DNA of 64,000 nucleotides, taken from NCBI GenBank assembly GCA_963675135.1, contig OY776122.1:86438472-86502471 (forward strand), given 5' to 3'. Made by a program: the position numbers and the translations under genes. Shown here piece after piece: positions 19,998 through 32,595 of this stretch (the first letter of the stretch is position 1; the number at the start of each line of letters is the position of its first letter). The notes under the pieces are model-generated. The model was given only the letters and a program-made list of their open reading frames with translations, had not been told where the DNA came from and did not search any database. The stretch is from Galeopsis tetrahit (lineage: Eukaryota > Streptophyta > Magnoliopsida > Lamiales > Lamiaceae).

Positions 19998-20496
19998 TAT
20001 AGGTATAGATGCACCATCACCAACTAGGACAGAACATGTACCTTGATACGGTGTAGAGAGATGAAGATTGTCAAGGCTGGAAGTGATGTGATGAGTAGCA
20101 CCACTATCCATATACCAGGGAGAGCTAGAAGCTGGTTGAGAGGATGAAGAAGCCATATTAGTATTAACAAAGTAGGGAGACTGAGAATTTATACCAGTAG
20201 ATGTAGATGGCATGGATGAGTGAGCAAGATGTGCTTGGTAAGGAGGAGGAGATGGCATGGATGAGTGAGCAAGATGTGCTTGGTAAGGAGGAGGAGGAGC
20301 CTGAAACACAGGAGCTGGATGGACAGGAGGATGAGGATGAGCATTCTCTAGGCCATGAAAGGTCTGATCAAATCGTTTAAAACACTTGGCAACAGTATGC
20401 CCTGCCTAGCCACACAACTGACAAACAATCTTGGTGCGAGAGAATCTTTCCTTACCACCTCTATTATACTGAATACCTCTAGGCATTCTTACCAAC
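19998..20496 (-). pseudogene. Ale array unit 1 (cut by SIRE insertion)
   Basis: Contains the proline-rich linker (PPPYQAHLAHSSMPS twice) and protease DSGATHH up to GDGASIPI, where SIRE element 2 interrupts it. The zinc knuckle has the array-wide stop. WYMDSG here reads WYVDSG in the other units. Confidence 0.85.
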
Positions 20497-22242
20497 TATT
20501 TTCTTTGTATCTTCAAATCTTCATCACTCTTTTCCTCAAATATCATGTCAATTACTTCTGAAACTTCCTCTCCAACTCTTCCTCGCTTCATTACTCTCTC
20601 ATTGCGACTTGATCGCACAAAATAAATGCGGCCAGATGAGTCAAGACATCTATAACCTTTGTGCATAGGACTGTAACCAATAAAAGTGCATTTGGAAGAT
20701 CTGAACTGAAGTTTAGAGGTAGCATAAGGTTTGATGAAAGGATAACATGCACAACCAAACACTTTAAGAAATGAATATTCAGGTTGTTTCTTATGAAGCA
20801 AAGAAAAAGGTGAGGATTTATTCAGAGTTAAGGATGGTAACATATTGATGAGATAAACAGCAGTGTGAAAAGCATCCCACCAAAAAGACATGGGAAGAGA
20901 AGCCTTAGCCAAAAGAGAGAGCCCTACTTCAGTAATATGCTGGTGTTTTCTTTCTACTGTGCCATTCTGTTGGTGTGTATGTGGACAAGAGTGCCTCATG
21001 ATTATGCCAAGCCTTTTACAAAAATCATGCAAAACCACAAATTCACCACCATTATCACATTGTATAGCCTTAACTTTAGTAGAGAATTGTCTTTCACTCA
21101 TAACAACAAACTGATTAACAATGTGAGCAGCCTCTGATTTGACTTTTAAAGGATAAATCCATGAATACCTTGTGAAATCATCAACAATAACAAGATAGTA
21201 CTTGAAACCCTCAGTAGACAAGGTAGAAGAAGGACCCCAAATATCCATATGAATAAGTTGAAATGGAGCAGTAGTATTATGTGAAACACTAGGAAAATTC
21301 CTTTGATGCATCTTTCCTAGTTTACAAGCCTCACAAAAATCAACAACAGAATTTTTAGAGGACACATGAACAGCTTTCAGTATAGTAGAAAGTGTCTGAG
21401 TACATGGATGACCCAATCTAAGGTGCCACAAAAACGAACTGCTAGACTCAGGAGCAGTATTATTACAAACAGCTAAAGAAGCAACAGGTCTTTTATTCAG
21501 CAAATGAGAGAGATCCAGTTCGTATAGACCATCATTTAGCTTCCCTCTCAGTAGGAGCTGATGAGAATTCAGATCCTTAACCACACAGAAATCAGAATGA
21601 AACTCAATGTAAGCCTTGTTGTCTTTCAAAAACTGAGAGATGCTCAACAAATTCTTAGTAATATCAGGCACATGCAGAACTTTAGATAAAGCAACAGATC
21701 CATGACCATTCAAGACAGGTATAGAAGCAGATCCAGTATTATGTATAGGTATAGATGCACCATCACCAACTAGGACAGAACATGTACCTTGATACGGTGT
21801 AGAGAGATGAAGATTGTCAAGGCTGGAAGTGATGTGATGAGTAGCACCACTATCCACATACCAGGGAGAGCTAGAAGCTGGTTGAGAGGATGAAGAAGCC
21901 ATATTAGTATTAACAAAGTAGGGAGACTGAGAATTTATACCAGTAGATGTAGATGGCATGGATGAGTGAGCAAGATGTGCTTGGTAAGGAGGAGGAGATG
22001 GCATGGATGAGTGAGCAAGATGTGCTTGGTAAGGAGGAGGAGGAGCCTGAAACACAGGAGCTGGATGGACAGGAGGATGAGGATGAGCATTCTCTAGGCC
22101 ATGAAAGGTCTGATCAAATCGTTTAAAACACTTGGCAACAGTATGCCCTGCCTAGCCACACAACTGACAAACAATCTTGGTGCGAGAGAATCTTTGCTTA
22201 CCACCTCTATTATACTGAATACCTCTAGGCATTCTTACCAAC
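20497..22242 (-). pseudogene. Ale array unit 2, long form (1746 bp)
   Basis: The open frame 22055-20496 begins at a GTG rather than an ATG, just after the zinc-knuckle stop. It covers the proline-rich linker, protease (WYVDSGATHH), pre-integrase zinc region (LWHLRLGHP … CEACKLGK) and integrase core (HMDIWGP, IQCDNGGEF, QQNGTVERKH), up to SSGRIYF. It then reads about 40 codons of antisense gag and stops at a unit-specific TAG where the other units have GAG. No start codon and no RT, so translation is unlikely. Confidence 0.88.
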
Positions 22243-23547
22243 TCTTTTCTTTGTATCTTCAAATCTTCATCACTCTTTTCCTCAAATATCATGTCAATTA
22301 CTTCTGAAACTTCCTCTCCAACTCTTCCTCGCTTCATTACTCTCTCATTGCGACTTGATCGCACAAAATAAATGCGGCCAGATGAGTCAAGACATCTATA
22401 ACCTTTGTGCATAGGACTGTAACCAATAAAAGTGCATTTGGAAGATCTGAACTGAAGTTTAGAGGTAGCATAAGGTTTGATGAAAGGATAACATGCACAA
22501 CCAAACACTTTAAGAAATGAATATTCAGGTTGTTTCTTATGAAGCAAAGAAAAAGGTGAGGATTTATTCAGAGTTAAGGATGGTAACATATTGATGAGAT
22601 AAACAGCAGTGTGAAAAGCATCCCACCAAAAAGACATGGGAAGAGAAGCCTTAACCAAAAGAGAGAGCCCTACTTCAGTAATATGCTGGTGTTTTCTTTC
22701 TACTGTGCCATTCTGTTGGTGTGTATGTGGACAAGAGTGCCTCATGATTATGCCAAGCCTTTTACAAAAATCATGCAAAACCACAAATTCACCACCATTA
22801 TCACATTGTATAGCCTTAACTTTAGTAGAGAATTGTCTTTCACTCATAACAACAAACTGATTAACAATGTGAGCAGCCTCTGATTTGACTTTTAAAGGAT
22901 AAATCCATGAATACCTTGTGAAATCATCAACAATAACAAGATAGTACTTGAAACCCTCAGTAGACAAGGTAAAAGAAGGACCCCAAATATCCATATGAAT
23001 AAGTTGAAATGGAGCAGTAGTATTATGTGAAACACTAGGAAAATTCCTTTGATGCATCTTTCCTAGTTTACAAGCCTCACAAAAATCAACAACAGAATTT
23101 TTAGAGGACACATGAACAGCTTTCAGTATAGTAGAAAGTGTCTGAGTAGCACCACTATCCACATACCAGCGAGAGCTAGAAGCTGGTTGAGAGGATGAAG
23201 AAGCCATATTAGTATTAACAAAGTAGGGAGACTGAGAATTTATACCAGTAGATGTAGATGGCATGGATGAGTGAGCAAGATGTGCTTGGTAAGGAGGAGG
23301 AGATGGCATGGATGAGTGAGCAAGATGTGCTTGGTAAGGAGGAGGAGGAGCCTGAAACACAGGAGCTGGATGGACAGGAGGATGAGGATGAGCATTCTCT
23401 AGGCCATGAAAGGTCTGATCAAATCGTTTAAAACACTTGGCAACAGTATGCCCTGCCTAGCCACACAACTGACAAACAATCTTGGTGCGAGAGAATCTTT
23501 GCTTACCACCTCTATTATACTGAATACCTCTAGGCATTCTTACCAAC
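22243..23547 (-). pseudogene. Ale array unit 3, short form (1305 bp)
   Basis: Same as the long form but lacks 441 bp between the protease DSGAT and QTLSTIL of the pre-integrase region. The deletion is 147 codons, so the 402-codon frame stays open. It is flanked by a TGAGTA microhomology. Unit-specific changes include SLLVKAS for SLLAKAS (shared with unit 4) and GPSFTLS for GPSSTLS. Confidence 0.88.
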
Positions 23548-24852
23548 TCTTTTCTTTGTATCTTCAAATCTTCATCACTCTTTTCCTCAAATATCATGTC
23601 AATTACTTCTGAAACTTCCTCTCCAACTCTTCCTCGCTTCATTACTCTCTCATTGCGACTTGATCGCACAAAATAAATGCGGCCAGATGAGTCAAGACAT
23701 CTATAACCTTTGTGCATAGGACTGTAACCAATAAAAGTGCATTTGGAAGATCTGAACTGAAGTTTAGAGGTAGCATAAGGTTTGATGAAAGGATAACATG
23801 CACAACCAAACACTTTAAGAAATGAATATTCAGGTTGTTTCTTATGAAGCAAAGAAAAAGGTGAGGATTTATTCAGAGTTAAGGATGGTAACATATTGAT
23901 GAGATAAACAGCAGTGTGAAAAGCATCCCACCAAAAAGACATGGGAAGAGAAGCCTTAACCAAAAGAGAGAGCCCTACTTCAGTAATATGCTGGTGTTTT
24001 CTTTCTACTGTGCCATTCTGTTGGTGTGTATGTGGACAAGAGTGCCTCATGATTATGCCAAGCCTTTTACAAAAATCATGCAAAACCACAAATTCACCAC
24101 CATTATCACATTGTATAGCCTTAACTTTAGTAGAGAATTGTCTTTCACTCATAACAACAAACTGATTAACAATGTGAGCAGCCTCTGATTTGACTTTTAA
24201 AGGATAAATCCATGAATACCTTGTGAAATCATCAACAATAACAAGATAGTACTTGAAACCCTCAGTAGACAAGGTAGAAGAAGGACCCCAAATATCCATA
24301 TGAATAAGTTGAAATGGAGCAGTAGTATTATGTGAAACACTAGGAAAATTCCTTTGATGCATCTTTCCTAGTTTACAAGCCTCACAAAAATCAACAACAG
24401 AATTTTTAGAGGACACATGAACAGCTTTCAGTATAGTAGAAAGTGTCTGAGTAGCACCACTATCCACATACCAGCGAGAGCTAGAAGCTGGTTGAGAGGA
24501 TGAAGAAGCCATATTAGTATTAACAAAGTAGGGAGACTGAGAATTTATACCAGTAGATGTAGATGGCATGGATGAGTGAGCAAGATGTGCTTGGTAAGGA
24601 GGAGGAGATGGCATGGATGAGTGAGCAAGATGTGCTTGGTAAGGAGGAGGAGGAGCCTGAAACACAGGAGATGGATGGACAGGAGGATGAGGATGAGCAT
24701 TCTCTAGGCCATGAAAGGTCTGATCAAATCGTTTAAAACACTTGGCAACAGTATGCCCTGCCTAGCCACACAACTGACAAACAATCTTGGTGCGAGAGAA
24801 TCTTTGCTTACCACCTCTATTATACTGAATACCTCTAGGCATTCTTACCAAC
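23548..24852 (-). pseudogene. Ale array unit 4, short form (1305 bp)
   Basis: Identical in layout to unit 3, with the same 441-bp deletion and the same SLLVKAS variant and WYVDSGATQ junction. Units 3 and 4 are therefore recent duplicates of each other. Its proline-rich segment carries the GAGATGG variant shared with units 5 and 6. Confidence 0.88.
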
Positions 24853-26598
24853 TCTTTTCTTTGTATCTTCAAATCTTCATCACTCTTTTCCTCAAATATC
24901 ATGTCAATTACTTCTGAAACTTCCTCTCCAACTCTTCCTCGCTTCATTACTCTCTCATTGCGACTTGATCGCACAAAATAAATGCGGCCAGATGAGTCAA
25001 GACATCTATAACCTTTGTGCATAGGACTGTAACCAATAAAAGTGCATTTGGAAGATCTGAACTGAAGTTTAGAGGTAGCATAAGGTTTGATGAAAGGATA
25101 ACATGCACAACCAAACACTTTAAGAAATGAATATTCAGGTTGTTTCTTATGAAGCAAAGAAAAAGGTGAGGATTTATTCAGAGTTAAGGATGGTAACATA
25201 TTGATGAGATAAACAGCAGTGTGAAAAGCATCCCACCAAAAAGACATGGGAAGAGAAGCCTTAGCCAAAAGAGAGAGCCCTACTTCAGTAATATGCTGGT
25301 GTTTTCTTTCTACTGTGCCATTCTGTTGGTGTGTATGTGGACAAGAGTGCCTCATGATTATGCCAAGCCTTTTACAAAAATCATGCAAAACCACAAATTC
25401 ACCACCATTATCACATTGTATAGCCTTAACTTTAGTAGAGAATTGTCTTTCACTCATAACAACAAACTGATTAACAATGTGAGCAACCTCTGATTTGACT
25501 TTTAAAGGATAAATCCATGAATACCTTGTGAAATCATCAACAATAACAAGATAGTACTTGAAACCCTCAGTAGACAAGGTAGAAGAAGGACCCCAAATAT
25601 CCATATGAATAAGTTGAAATGGAGCAGTAGTATTATGTGAAACACTAGGAAAATTCCTTTGATGCATCTTTCCTAGTTTACAAGCCTCACAAAAATCAAC
25701 AACAGAATTTTTAGAGGACACATGAACAGCTTTCAGTATAGTAGAAAGTGTCTGAGTACATGGATGACCCAATCTAAGGTGCCACAAAAACGAACTGCTA
25801 GACTCAGGAGCAGTATTATTACAAACAGCTAAAGAAGCAACAGGTCTTTTATTCAGCAAATGAGAGAGATCCAGTTCGTATAGACCATCATTTAGCTTCC
25901 CTCTCAGTAGGAGCTGATGAGAATTCAGATCCTTAACCACACAGAAATCAGAATGAAACTCAATGTAAGCCTTGTTGTCTTTCAAAAACTGAGAGATGCT
26001 CAACAAATTCTTAGTAATATCAGGCACATGCAGAACTTTAGATAAAGCAACAGATCCATGACCATTCAAGACAGGTATAGAAGCAGATCCAGTATTATGT
26101 ATAGGTATAGATGCACCATCACCAACTAGGACAGAACATGTACCTTGATACGGTGTAGAGAGATGAAGATTGTCAAGGCTGGAAGTGATGTGATGAGTAG
26201 CACCACTATCCACATACCAGGGAGAGCTAGAAGCTGGTTGAGAGGATGAAGAAGCCATATTAGTATTAACAAAGTAGGGAGACTGAGAATTTATACCAGT
26301 AGATGTAGATGGCATGGATGAGTGAGCAAGATGTGCTTGGTAAGGAGGAGGAGATGGCATGGATGAGTGAGCAAGATGTGCTTGGTAAGGAGGAGGAGGA
26401 GCCTGAAACACAGGAGATGGATGGACAGGAGGATGAGGATGAGCATTCTCTAGGCCATGAAAGGTCTGATCAAATCGTTTAAAACACTTGGCAACAGTAT
26501 GCCCTGCCTAGCCACACAACTGACAAACAATCTTGGTGCGAGAGAATCTTTGCTTACCACCTCTATTATACTGAATACCTCTAGGCATTCTTACCAAC
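24853..26598 (-). pseudogene. Ale array unit 5, long form (1746 bp)
   Basis: A 549-codon open frame from a GTG at 26411, with protease, pre-integrase and integrase segments and the antisense-gag plus zinc-knuckle tail ending at the shared stop (24763-24765). The variant KSEVAHIVNQ replaces KSEAAHIVNQ. No RT. Confidence 0.88.
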
Positions 26599-27935
26599 TC
26601 TTTTCTTTGTATCTTCAAATCTTCATCACTCTTTTCCTCAAATATCATGTCAATTACTTCTGAAACTTCCTCTCCAACTCTTCCTCGCTTCATTACTCTC
26701 TCATTGCGACTTGATCGCACAAAATAAATGCGGCCAGATGAGTCAAGACATCTATAACCTTTGTGCATAGGACTGTAACCAATAAAAGTGCATTTGGAAG
26801 ATCTGAACTGAAGTTTAGAGGTAGCATAAGGTTTGATGAAAGGATAACATGCACAACCAAACACTTTAAGAAATGAATATTCAGGTTGTTTCTTATGAAG
26901 CAAAGAAAAAGGTGAGGATTTATTCAGAGTTAAGGATGGTAACATATTGATGAGATAAACAGCAGTGTGAAAAGCATCCCACCAAAAAGACATGGGAAGA
27001 GAAGCCTTAGCCAAAAGAGAGAGCCCTACTTCAGTAATATGCTGGTGTTTTCTTTCTACTGTGCCATTCTGTTGGTGTGTATGTGGACAAGAGTGCCTCA
27101 TGATTATGCCAAGCCTTTTACAAAAATCATGCAAAACCACAAATTCACCACCATTATCACATTGTATAGCCTTAACTTTAGTAGAGAATTGTCTTTCACT
27201 CATAACAACAAACTGGTTAACAATGTGAGCAGCCTCTGATTTGACTTTTAAAGGATAAATCCATGAATACCTTGTGAAATCATCAACAATAACAAGATAG
27301 TACTTGAAACCCTCAGTAGACAAGGTAGAAGAAGGACCCCAAATATCCATATGAATAAGTTGAAATGGAGCAGTAGTATTATGTGAAACACTAGGAAAAT
27401 TCCTTTGATGCATCTTTCCTAGTTTACAAGCCTCACAAAAATCAACAACAGAATTTTTAGAGGACACATGAACAGCTTTCAGTATAGTAGAAAGTGTCTG
27501 AGTACATGGATGACCCAATCTAAGGTGCCACAAAAACGAACTGCTAGACTCAGGAGCAGTATTATTACAAACAGCTAAAGAAGCAGCAGGTCTTTTATTC
27601 AGCAAATGAGAGAGATCCAGTTCGTATAGACCATCATTTAGCTTCCCTCTCAGTAGGAGCTGATGAGAATTCAGATCCTTAACCACACAGAAATCAGAAT
27701 GAAACTCAATGTAAGCCTTGTTGTCTTTCAAAAACTGAGAGATGCTCAACAAATTCTTAGTAATATCAGGCACATGCAGAACTTTAGATAAAGCAACAGA
27801 TCCATGACCATTCAAGACAGGTATAGAAGCAGATCCAGTATTATGTATAGGTATAGATGCACCATCACCAACTAGGACAGAACATGTACCTTGATACGGT
27901 GTAGAGAGATGAAGATTGTCAAGGCTGGAAGTGAT

Positions 27936-27943
27936 GTGATGAG
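27936..27943. repeat. Left 8-bp target-site duplication of the hAT
   Basis: GTGATGAG; the right copy is at 29809-29816. The intact site reads GTGATGAGTAGCACC in the other array units. Confidence 0.9.
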
Positions 27944-29808
27944 TAGGGGTGGGTAAATATACCGAAATTTCGGTATACCGAGCTTATCGTATCGAAAAAA
28001 TACCGAAATTATCGAAATTTTCGGTATACCGAAAATTTCGGTACGGTATGATATCATACCGATATTTTCGGTATGATAACGGTATGGAAAATGGCCATAC
28101 CGCGGTATTTCGGTATATACCGAAAATTTCGATAAGTTCGATATACCAAAAATATCGGTATATACCGAAATATCGAAATATTAATAAAATAATTATTTAA
28201 TAATATAATTAAAATTTTAAATTAAAAAATAAATTAAAAGATTCTAACTAAAAGCCCTAAATCTAAGTATCAGCCGTTCAGCACTTCAACCCTAAAACTT
28301 TTGCCTTCTCCTACACTCTTATCTCTTCAGCGGCGGTTCAACTTCAGCCTTCAAGGGAATCGACGGCGGACGATTCGGACCGCGCCGCTACAAGCCGCCG
28401 CTCCACGCCCCTCGCTGCCGCTCGCGTCGCCACCGCCGCTTCTCCACGCTCGCGTCGCCACCGCCGCCTCTCCACGCTCGCCATCAGGTATGGTTTCGTT
28501 TTTTTTTTTTTTACAGATTTTATGAATATTATTTACAGATTTTAGATTTTATGAATATTACAGATTTTGGATTTTAGATTTTAGATTTTGGGATTTGGAG
28601 TTCATATTGATATTACAGATTTTGGATTTTGGAGTTCTGTTGAAATTGTTGAAATTGGTAATTGGTAATTAATAATTTTTTAAATTTTTAAGAATTTTCT
28701 TAATTAGTCAGTAGATACATTAATTTTCTTATACATTAGAATACTGTATAAGAAAATCTGATAATGATCGAGGTCTGTTAATAATTATTTCTACATATCA
28801 GATTTTAATATAATTATTTCTACATATCAGATTTTAATGACCGGTTTTCTTATACAGTAGATAGTATCTACTTTAAGTTTTAATAATTATTTCTACTAAA
28901 TTTCGATATCTGTTTTTAATAGTTCTGTAACAGATCTCCCTCTTGAATTTTTCTTTGTCATGCACTTCTGTTACAGCCTACAAGATTCCGAATCGTCCGA
29001 TTTTCTGGTATAATTCCACTTCTGTTATCTATTTTTCTGGTATAATTATACCATAAATTAGTATCAACTTCTGTTATCTATTTTTAAGAGTTCAATCCCT
29101 AAATTTTGATATACATTTCAGATTTTCTTATAAATATCAGATTTTATTTTTATAACTTTCAAGCTTCAATTACAAATCAAGATTCTTCTCTTACTACCGT
29201 CTAATCTTAAGCTTGAAAAGGTGGAAAAGAAATAATATATTTATTTATTACACTTTAATATCTATAAATTCAAATTGATTAAGTATTATCTTTTGCAGGT
29301 CTTTGGATTATTGAAGTTGAACGAGAATTGTATTTCGTATTGTTGAATTTGAATGAGAGTTGTATTTTGTATTGTTGAATTTGAAGTAGGATTGTATTCT
29401 CTTTTCATTCGTGTTTGATACTTTGATATATTCAGCTATTATGATTTTTATAATTAATTTAGGTATTTCGGTATAATTCGGTATACCGATATTTCGGTAT
29501 TTTTCGGTATTTCGGTATTTTTTGATATTTCGGTATTTTTCGGTATACCGAAATTTTCGGTATGATTCGGCGTGTCGATATTTCGGTATGATTCGGTAAA
29601 TACCGAAAATTCGGTATGGTACGACATACCGAAATTTCGGTACGACATTCGGTATGAGATTTTTTATACCGGATTTTCGGTATACCGAATTTTCGGTATA
29701 CCGAAATTTTCGGTATGATAACGGTATCAATATTTTTGATATCGAAATTTTCGGTATGATAATGGTATGGCGCGATATGGTTCGGTATACCGTACCGAAC
29801 CACCCCTA
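27944..29808 (+). mobile_element. Non-autonomous hAT transposon (1865 bp) with 8-bp target duplication
   Basis: The termini are TAGGGGTGG…CCACCCCTA, an inverted repeat of hAT type. They are flanked by perfect copies of GTGATGAG at 27936-27943 and 29809-29816, and the empty site is visible in neighbouring units. The outer 250-350 bp on both sides are dense arrays of ATACCGAAA/TTTCGGTAT motifs in both orientations, which look like subterminal transposase-binding repeats. The interior has a GC-rich 5'-UTR-like stretch with a duplicated Ser/Pro/Ala-coding segment (28400-28490), then a CAG/GTATGG splice-donor-like site on the plus strand and AT-rich DNA. No transposase frame remains, so it is an internally deleted derivative. 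Confidence 0.88.
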
Positions 29809-30217
29809 GTGATGAGTAGCACCACTATCCACATACCAGGGAGAGCTAGAAGCTGGTTGAGAGGATGAAGAAGCCATATTAGTATTAACAAAGTAGGGAG
29901 ACTGAGAATTTATACCAGTAGATGTAGATGGCATGGATGAGTGAGCAAGATGTGCTTGGTAAGGAGGAGGAGATGGCATGGATGAGTGAGCAAGATGTGC
30001 TTGGTAAGGAGGAGGAGGAGCCTGAAACACAGGAGATGGATGGACAGGAGGATGAGGATGAGCATTCTCTAGGCCATGAAAGGTCTGATCAAATCGTTTA
30101 AAACACTTGGCAACAGTATGCCCTGCCTAGCCACACAACTGACAAACAATCTTGGTGCGAGAGAATCTTTGCTTACCACCTCTATTATACTGAATACCTC
30201 TAGGCATTCTTACCAAC

Positions 30218-32595
30218 TCTTTTCTTTGTATCTTCAAATCTTCATCACTCTTTTCCTCAAATATCATGTCAATTACTTCTGAAACTTCCTCTCCAACTCT
30301 TCCTCGCTTCATTACTCTCTCATTGCGACTTGATCGCACAAAATAAATGCGGCCAGATGAGTCAAGACATCTATAACCTTTGTGCATAGGACTGTAACCA
30401 ATAAAAGTGCATTTGGAAGATCTGAACTGAAGTTTAGAGGTAGCATAAGGTTTGATGAAAGGATAACATGCACAACCAAACACTTTAAGAAATGAATATT
30501 CAGGTTGTTTCTTATGAAGCAAAGAAAAAGGTGAGGATTTATTCAGAGTTAAGGATGGTAACATATTGATGAGATAAACAGCAGTGTGAAAAGCATCCCA
30601 CCAAAAAGACATGGGAAGAGAAGCCTTAGCCAAAAGAGAGAGCCCTACTTCAGTAATATGCTGGTGTTTTCTTTCTACTGTGCCATTCTGTTGGTGTGTA
30701 TGTGGACAAGAGTGCCTCATGATTATGCCAAGCCTTTTACAAAAATCATGCAAAACCACAAATTCACCACCATTATCACATTGTATAGCCTTAACTTTAG
30801 TAGAGAATTGTCTTTCACTCATAACAACAAACTGATTAACAATGTGAGCAGCCTCTGATTTGACTTTTAAAGGATAAATCCATGAATACCTTGTGAAATC
30901 ATCAACAATAACAAGATAGTACTTGAAACCCTCAGTAGACAAGGTAGAAGAAGGACCCCAAATATCCATATGAATAAGTTGAAATGGAGCAGTAGTATTA
31001 TGTGAAACACTAGGAAAATTCCTTTGATGCATCTTTCCTAGTTTACAAGCCTCACAAAAATCAACAACAGAATTTTTAGAGGACACATGAACAGCTTTCA
31101 GTATAGTAGAAAGTGTCTGAGTACATGGATGACCCAATCTAAGGTGCCACAAAAACGAACTGCTAGACTCAGGAGCAGTATTATTACAAACAGCTAAAGA
31201 AGCAACAGGTCTTTTATTCAGCAAATGAGAGAGATCCAGTTCGTATAGACCATCATTTAGCTTCCCTCTCAGTAGGAGCTGATGAGAATTCAGATCCTTA
31301 ACCACACAGAAATCAGAATGAAACTCAATGTAAGCCTTGTTGTCTTTCAAAAACTGAGAGATGCTCAACAAATTCTTAGTAATATCAGGCACATGCAGAA
31401 CTTTAGATAAAGCAACAGATCCATGACCATTCAAGACAGGTATAGAAGCAGATCCAGTATTATGTATAGGTATAGATGCACCATCACCAACTAGGACAGA
31501 ACATGTACCTTGATACGGTGTAGAGAGATGAAGATTGTCAAGGCTGGAAGTGATGTGATGAGTAGCACCACTATCCACATACCAGGGAGAGCTAGAAGCT
31601 GGTTGAGAGGATGAAGAAGCCATATTAGTATTAACAAAGTAGGGAGACTGAGAATTTATACCAGTAGATGTAGATGGCATGGATGAGTGAGCAAGATGTG
31701 CTTGGTAAGGAGGAGGAGATGGCATGGATGAGTGAGCAAGATGTGCTTGGTAAGGAGGAGGAGGAGCCTGAAACACAGGAGCTGGATGGACAGGAGGATG
31801 AGGATGAGCATTCTCTAGGCCATGAAAGGTCTGATCAAATCGTTTAAAACACTTGGCAACAGTATGCCCTGCCTTGCCACACAACTGACAAACAATCTTG
31901 GTGCGAGAGAATCTTTGCTTACTACCTCTATTATACTGAATACCTCTAGGCATTCTTACCAAGTTTGCAGAGGGCAGAGTAATCATACGAGAGACATTAA
32001 GTTGTTTCAAACGCATCTCATGAACTTGAAGGAAAGAATGCACCTCGGATAATGAAGGCAGAACACTCCGAGTGGTAAGATTAACAATAACTGCATCAAA
32101 TTCAGAACCAAGGCCAGCAAGTAAGTGCATCACAAAGTCATCATCTGTTACTGTCTGTTCAGCAGCTTTTAGACCATCAACAATCGTTCTCATAGTAAGG
32201 AAGAACTCATCAACAGAAGAATCGTTCTTCTTAGTTGTTTGCAGCTGATACCTAAGCTGCATAACTCTGGCTTGGGATTGCGATCTGAACAGTTCTTCAA
32301 AAATACGCCAAACCTCAAAAGCATGTGCACATTGGGAAATATATCCAAGCATCGACTCAGTAATTGAGCTGAGTAACCAACCGAGCAAAAACTGATCCCT
32401 GCGGTGCCATTCTTCATCAACCGCCGCATCAGGTAAATCATCGGAATCGAACAATAAGACATTGTCGAAGCCATGAGCACGAACTGCAGCTAAAATTTGC
32501 GTTCTCCAGTAGAAGTAATTTGTGCGATCAAGTCGCAATGAGAGAGTAATGAAGCGAGGAAGAGTTGGAGAGGAAGTTTCAGAAGTAATTGACAT
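30218..32595 (-). pseudogene. Ale array unit 7: gag start through integrase, no reverse transcriptase
   Basis: The open frame (32595-30127, 822 codons) has a real ATG (MSITSETSSPTLPRF). It covers the Ale/Retrofit Gag core (about 15-200, LDRTNYFYWRTQILAAV), an intact CCHC knuckle (CQLCGKAGHTVAKC, 236-249) and a proline-rich repeat (270-310). Protease (WYVDSGATHH, about 338-347), pre-integrase zinc region and integrase D, D, E follow. It then runs into antisense gag and a second, stop-containing knuckle. This is the only unit with Lys (AAG) rather than a stop (TAG) in the knuckle, so it is the least altered copy. The missing RT and RNase H make it defective. Confidence 0.88.
30220..30342. repeat. 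Inverted copy of the gag 5' end inside each array unit
   Basis: The reverse complement of this 123-bp stretch equals 32519-32641, which spans the gag ATG and leader of unit 7. The same inverted piece starts the other units at about 20499, 22245, 23550, 24855 and 26601. It joins the end of the integrase region to the middle of gag. Confidence 0.88.

Larger units (their letters stand above)
26599..30217 (-). pseudogene. Ale array unit 6, split by a hAT element
   Basis: A long-form unit whose protease is interrupted at 27944-29808 by the hAT insertion. Taking away the insertion and one 8-bp target copy leaves exactly 1746 bp. The integrase part (27815-26508) is open for 435 codons; the linker and protease part is at 29806-30030. 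Confidence 0.88.

Noticed and set aside
20355..20561. 68-codon plus-strand frame at each Ale unit boundary
   Set aside because: Antisense across the gag zinc-knuckle junction. No independent evidence.
20865..21137. Repeated 90- and 74-codon plus-strand frames in every Ale unit (starting near 20865, 22611, 23916, 25221, 26967, 30586)
   Set aside because: They are the antisense shadow of the integrase region; conservation reflects the tandem duplication.
27949..28200. Tyr/Ile/Pro-rich frames in the hAT ends (also 29308-29803)
   Set aside because: Translation of the ATACCGAAA palindrome arrays; not protein-coding.
28301..28525. Ser/Pro/Ala-rich plus-strand frame in the hAT element as a gene
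   Set aside because: It looks like the 5'-UTR or first-exon remnant of a deleted transposase gene, with a duplicated GC-rich segment and no domain.
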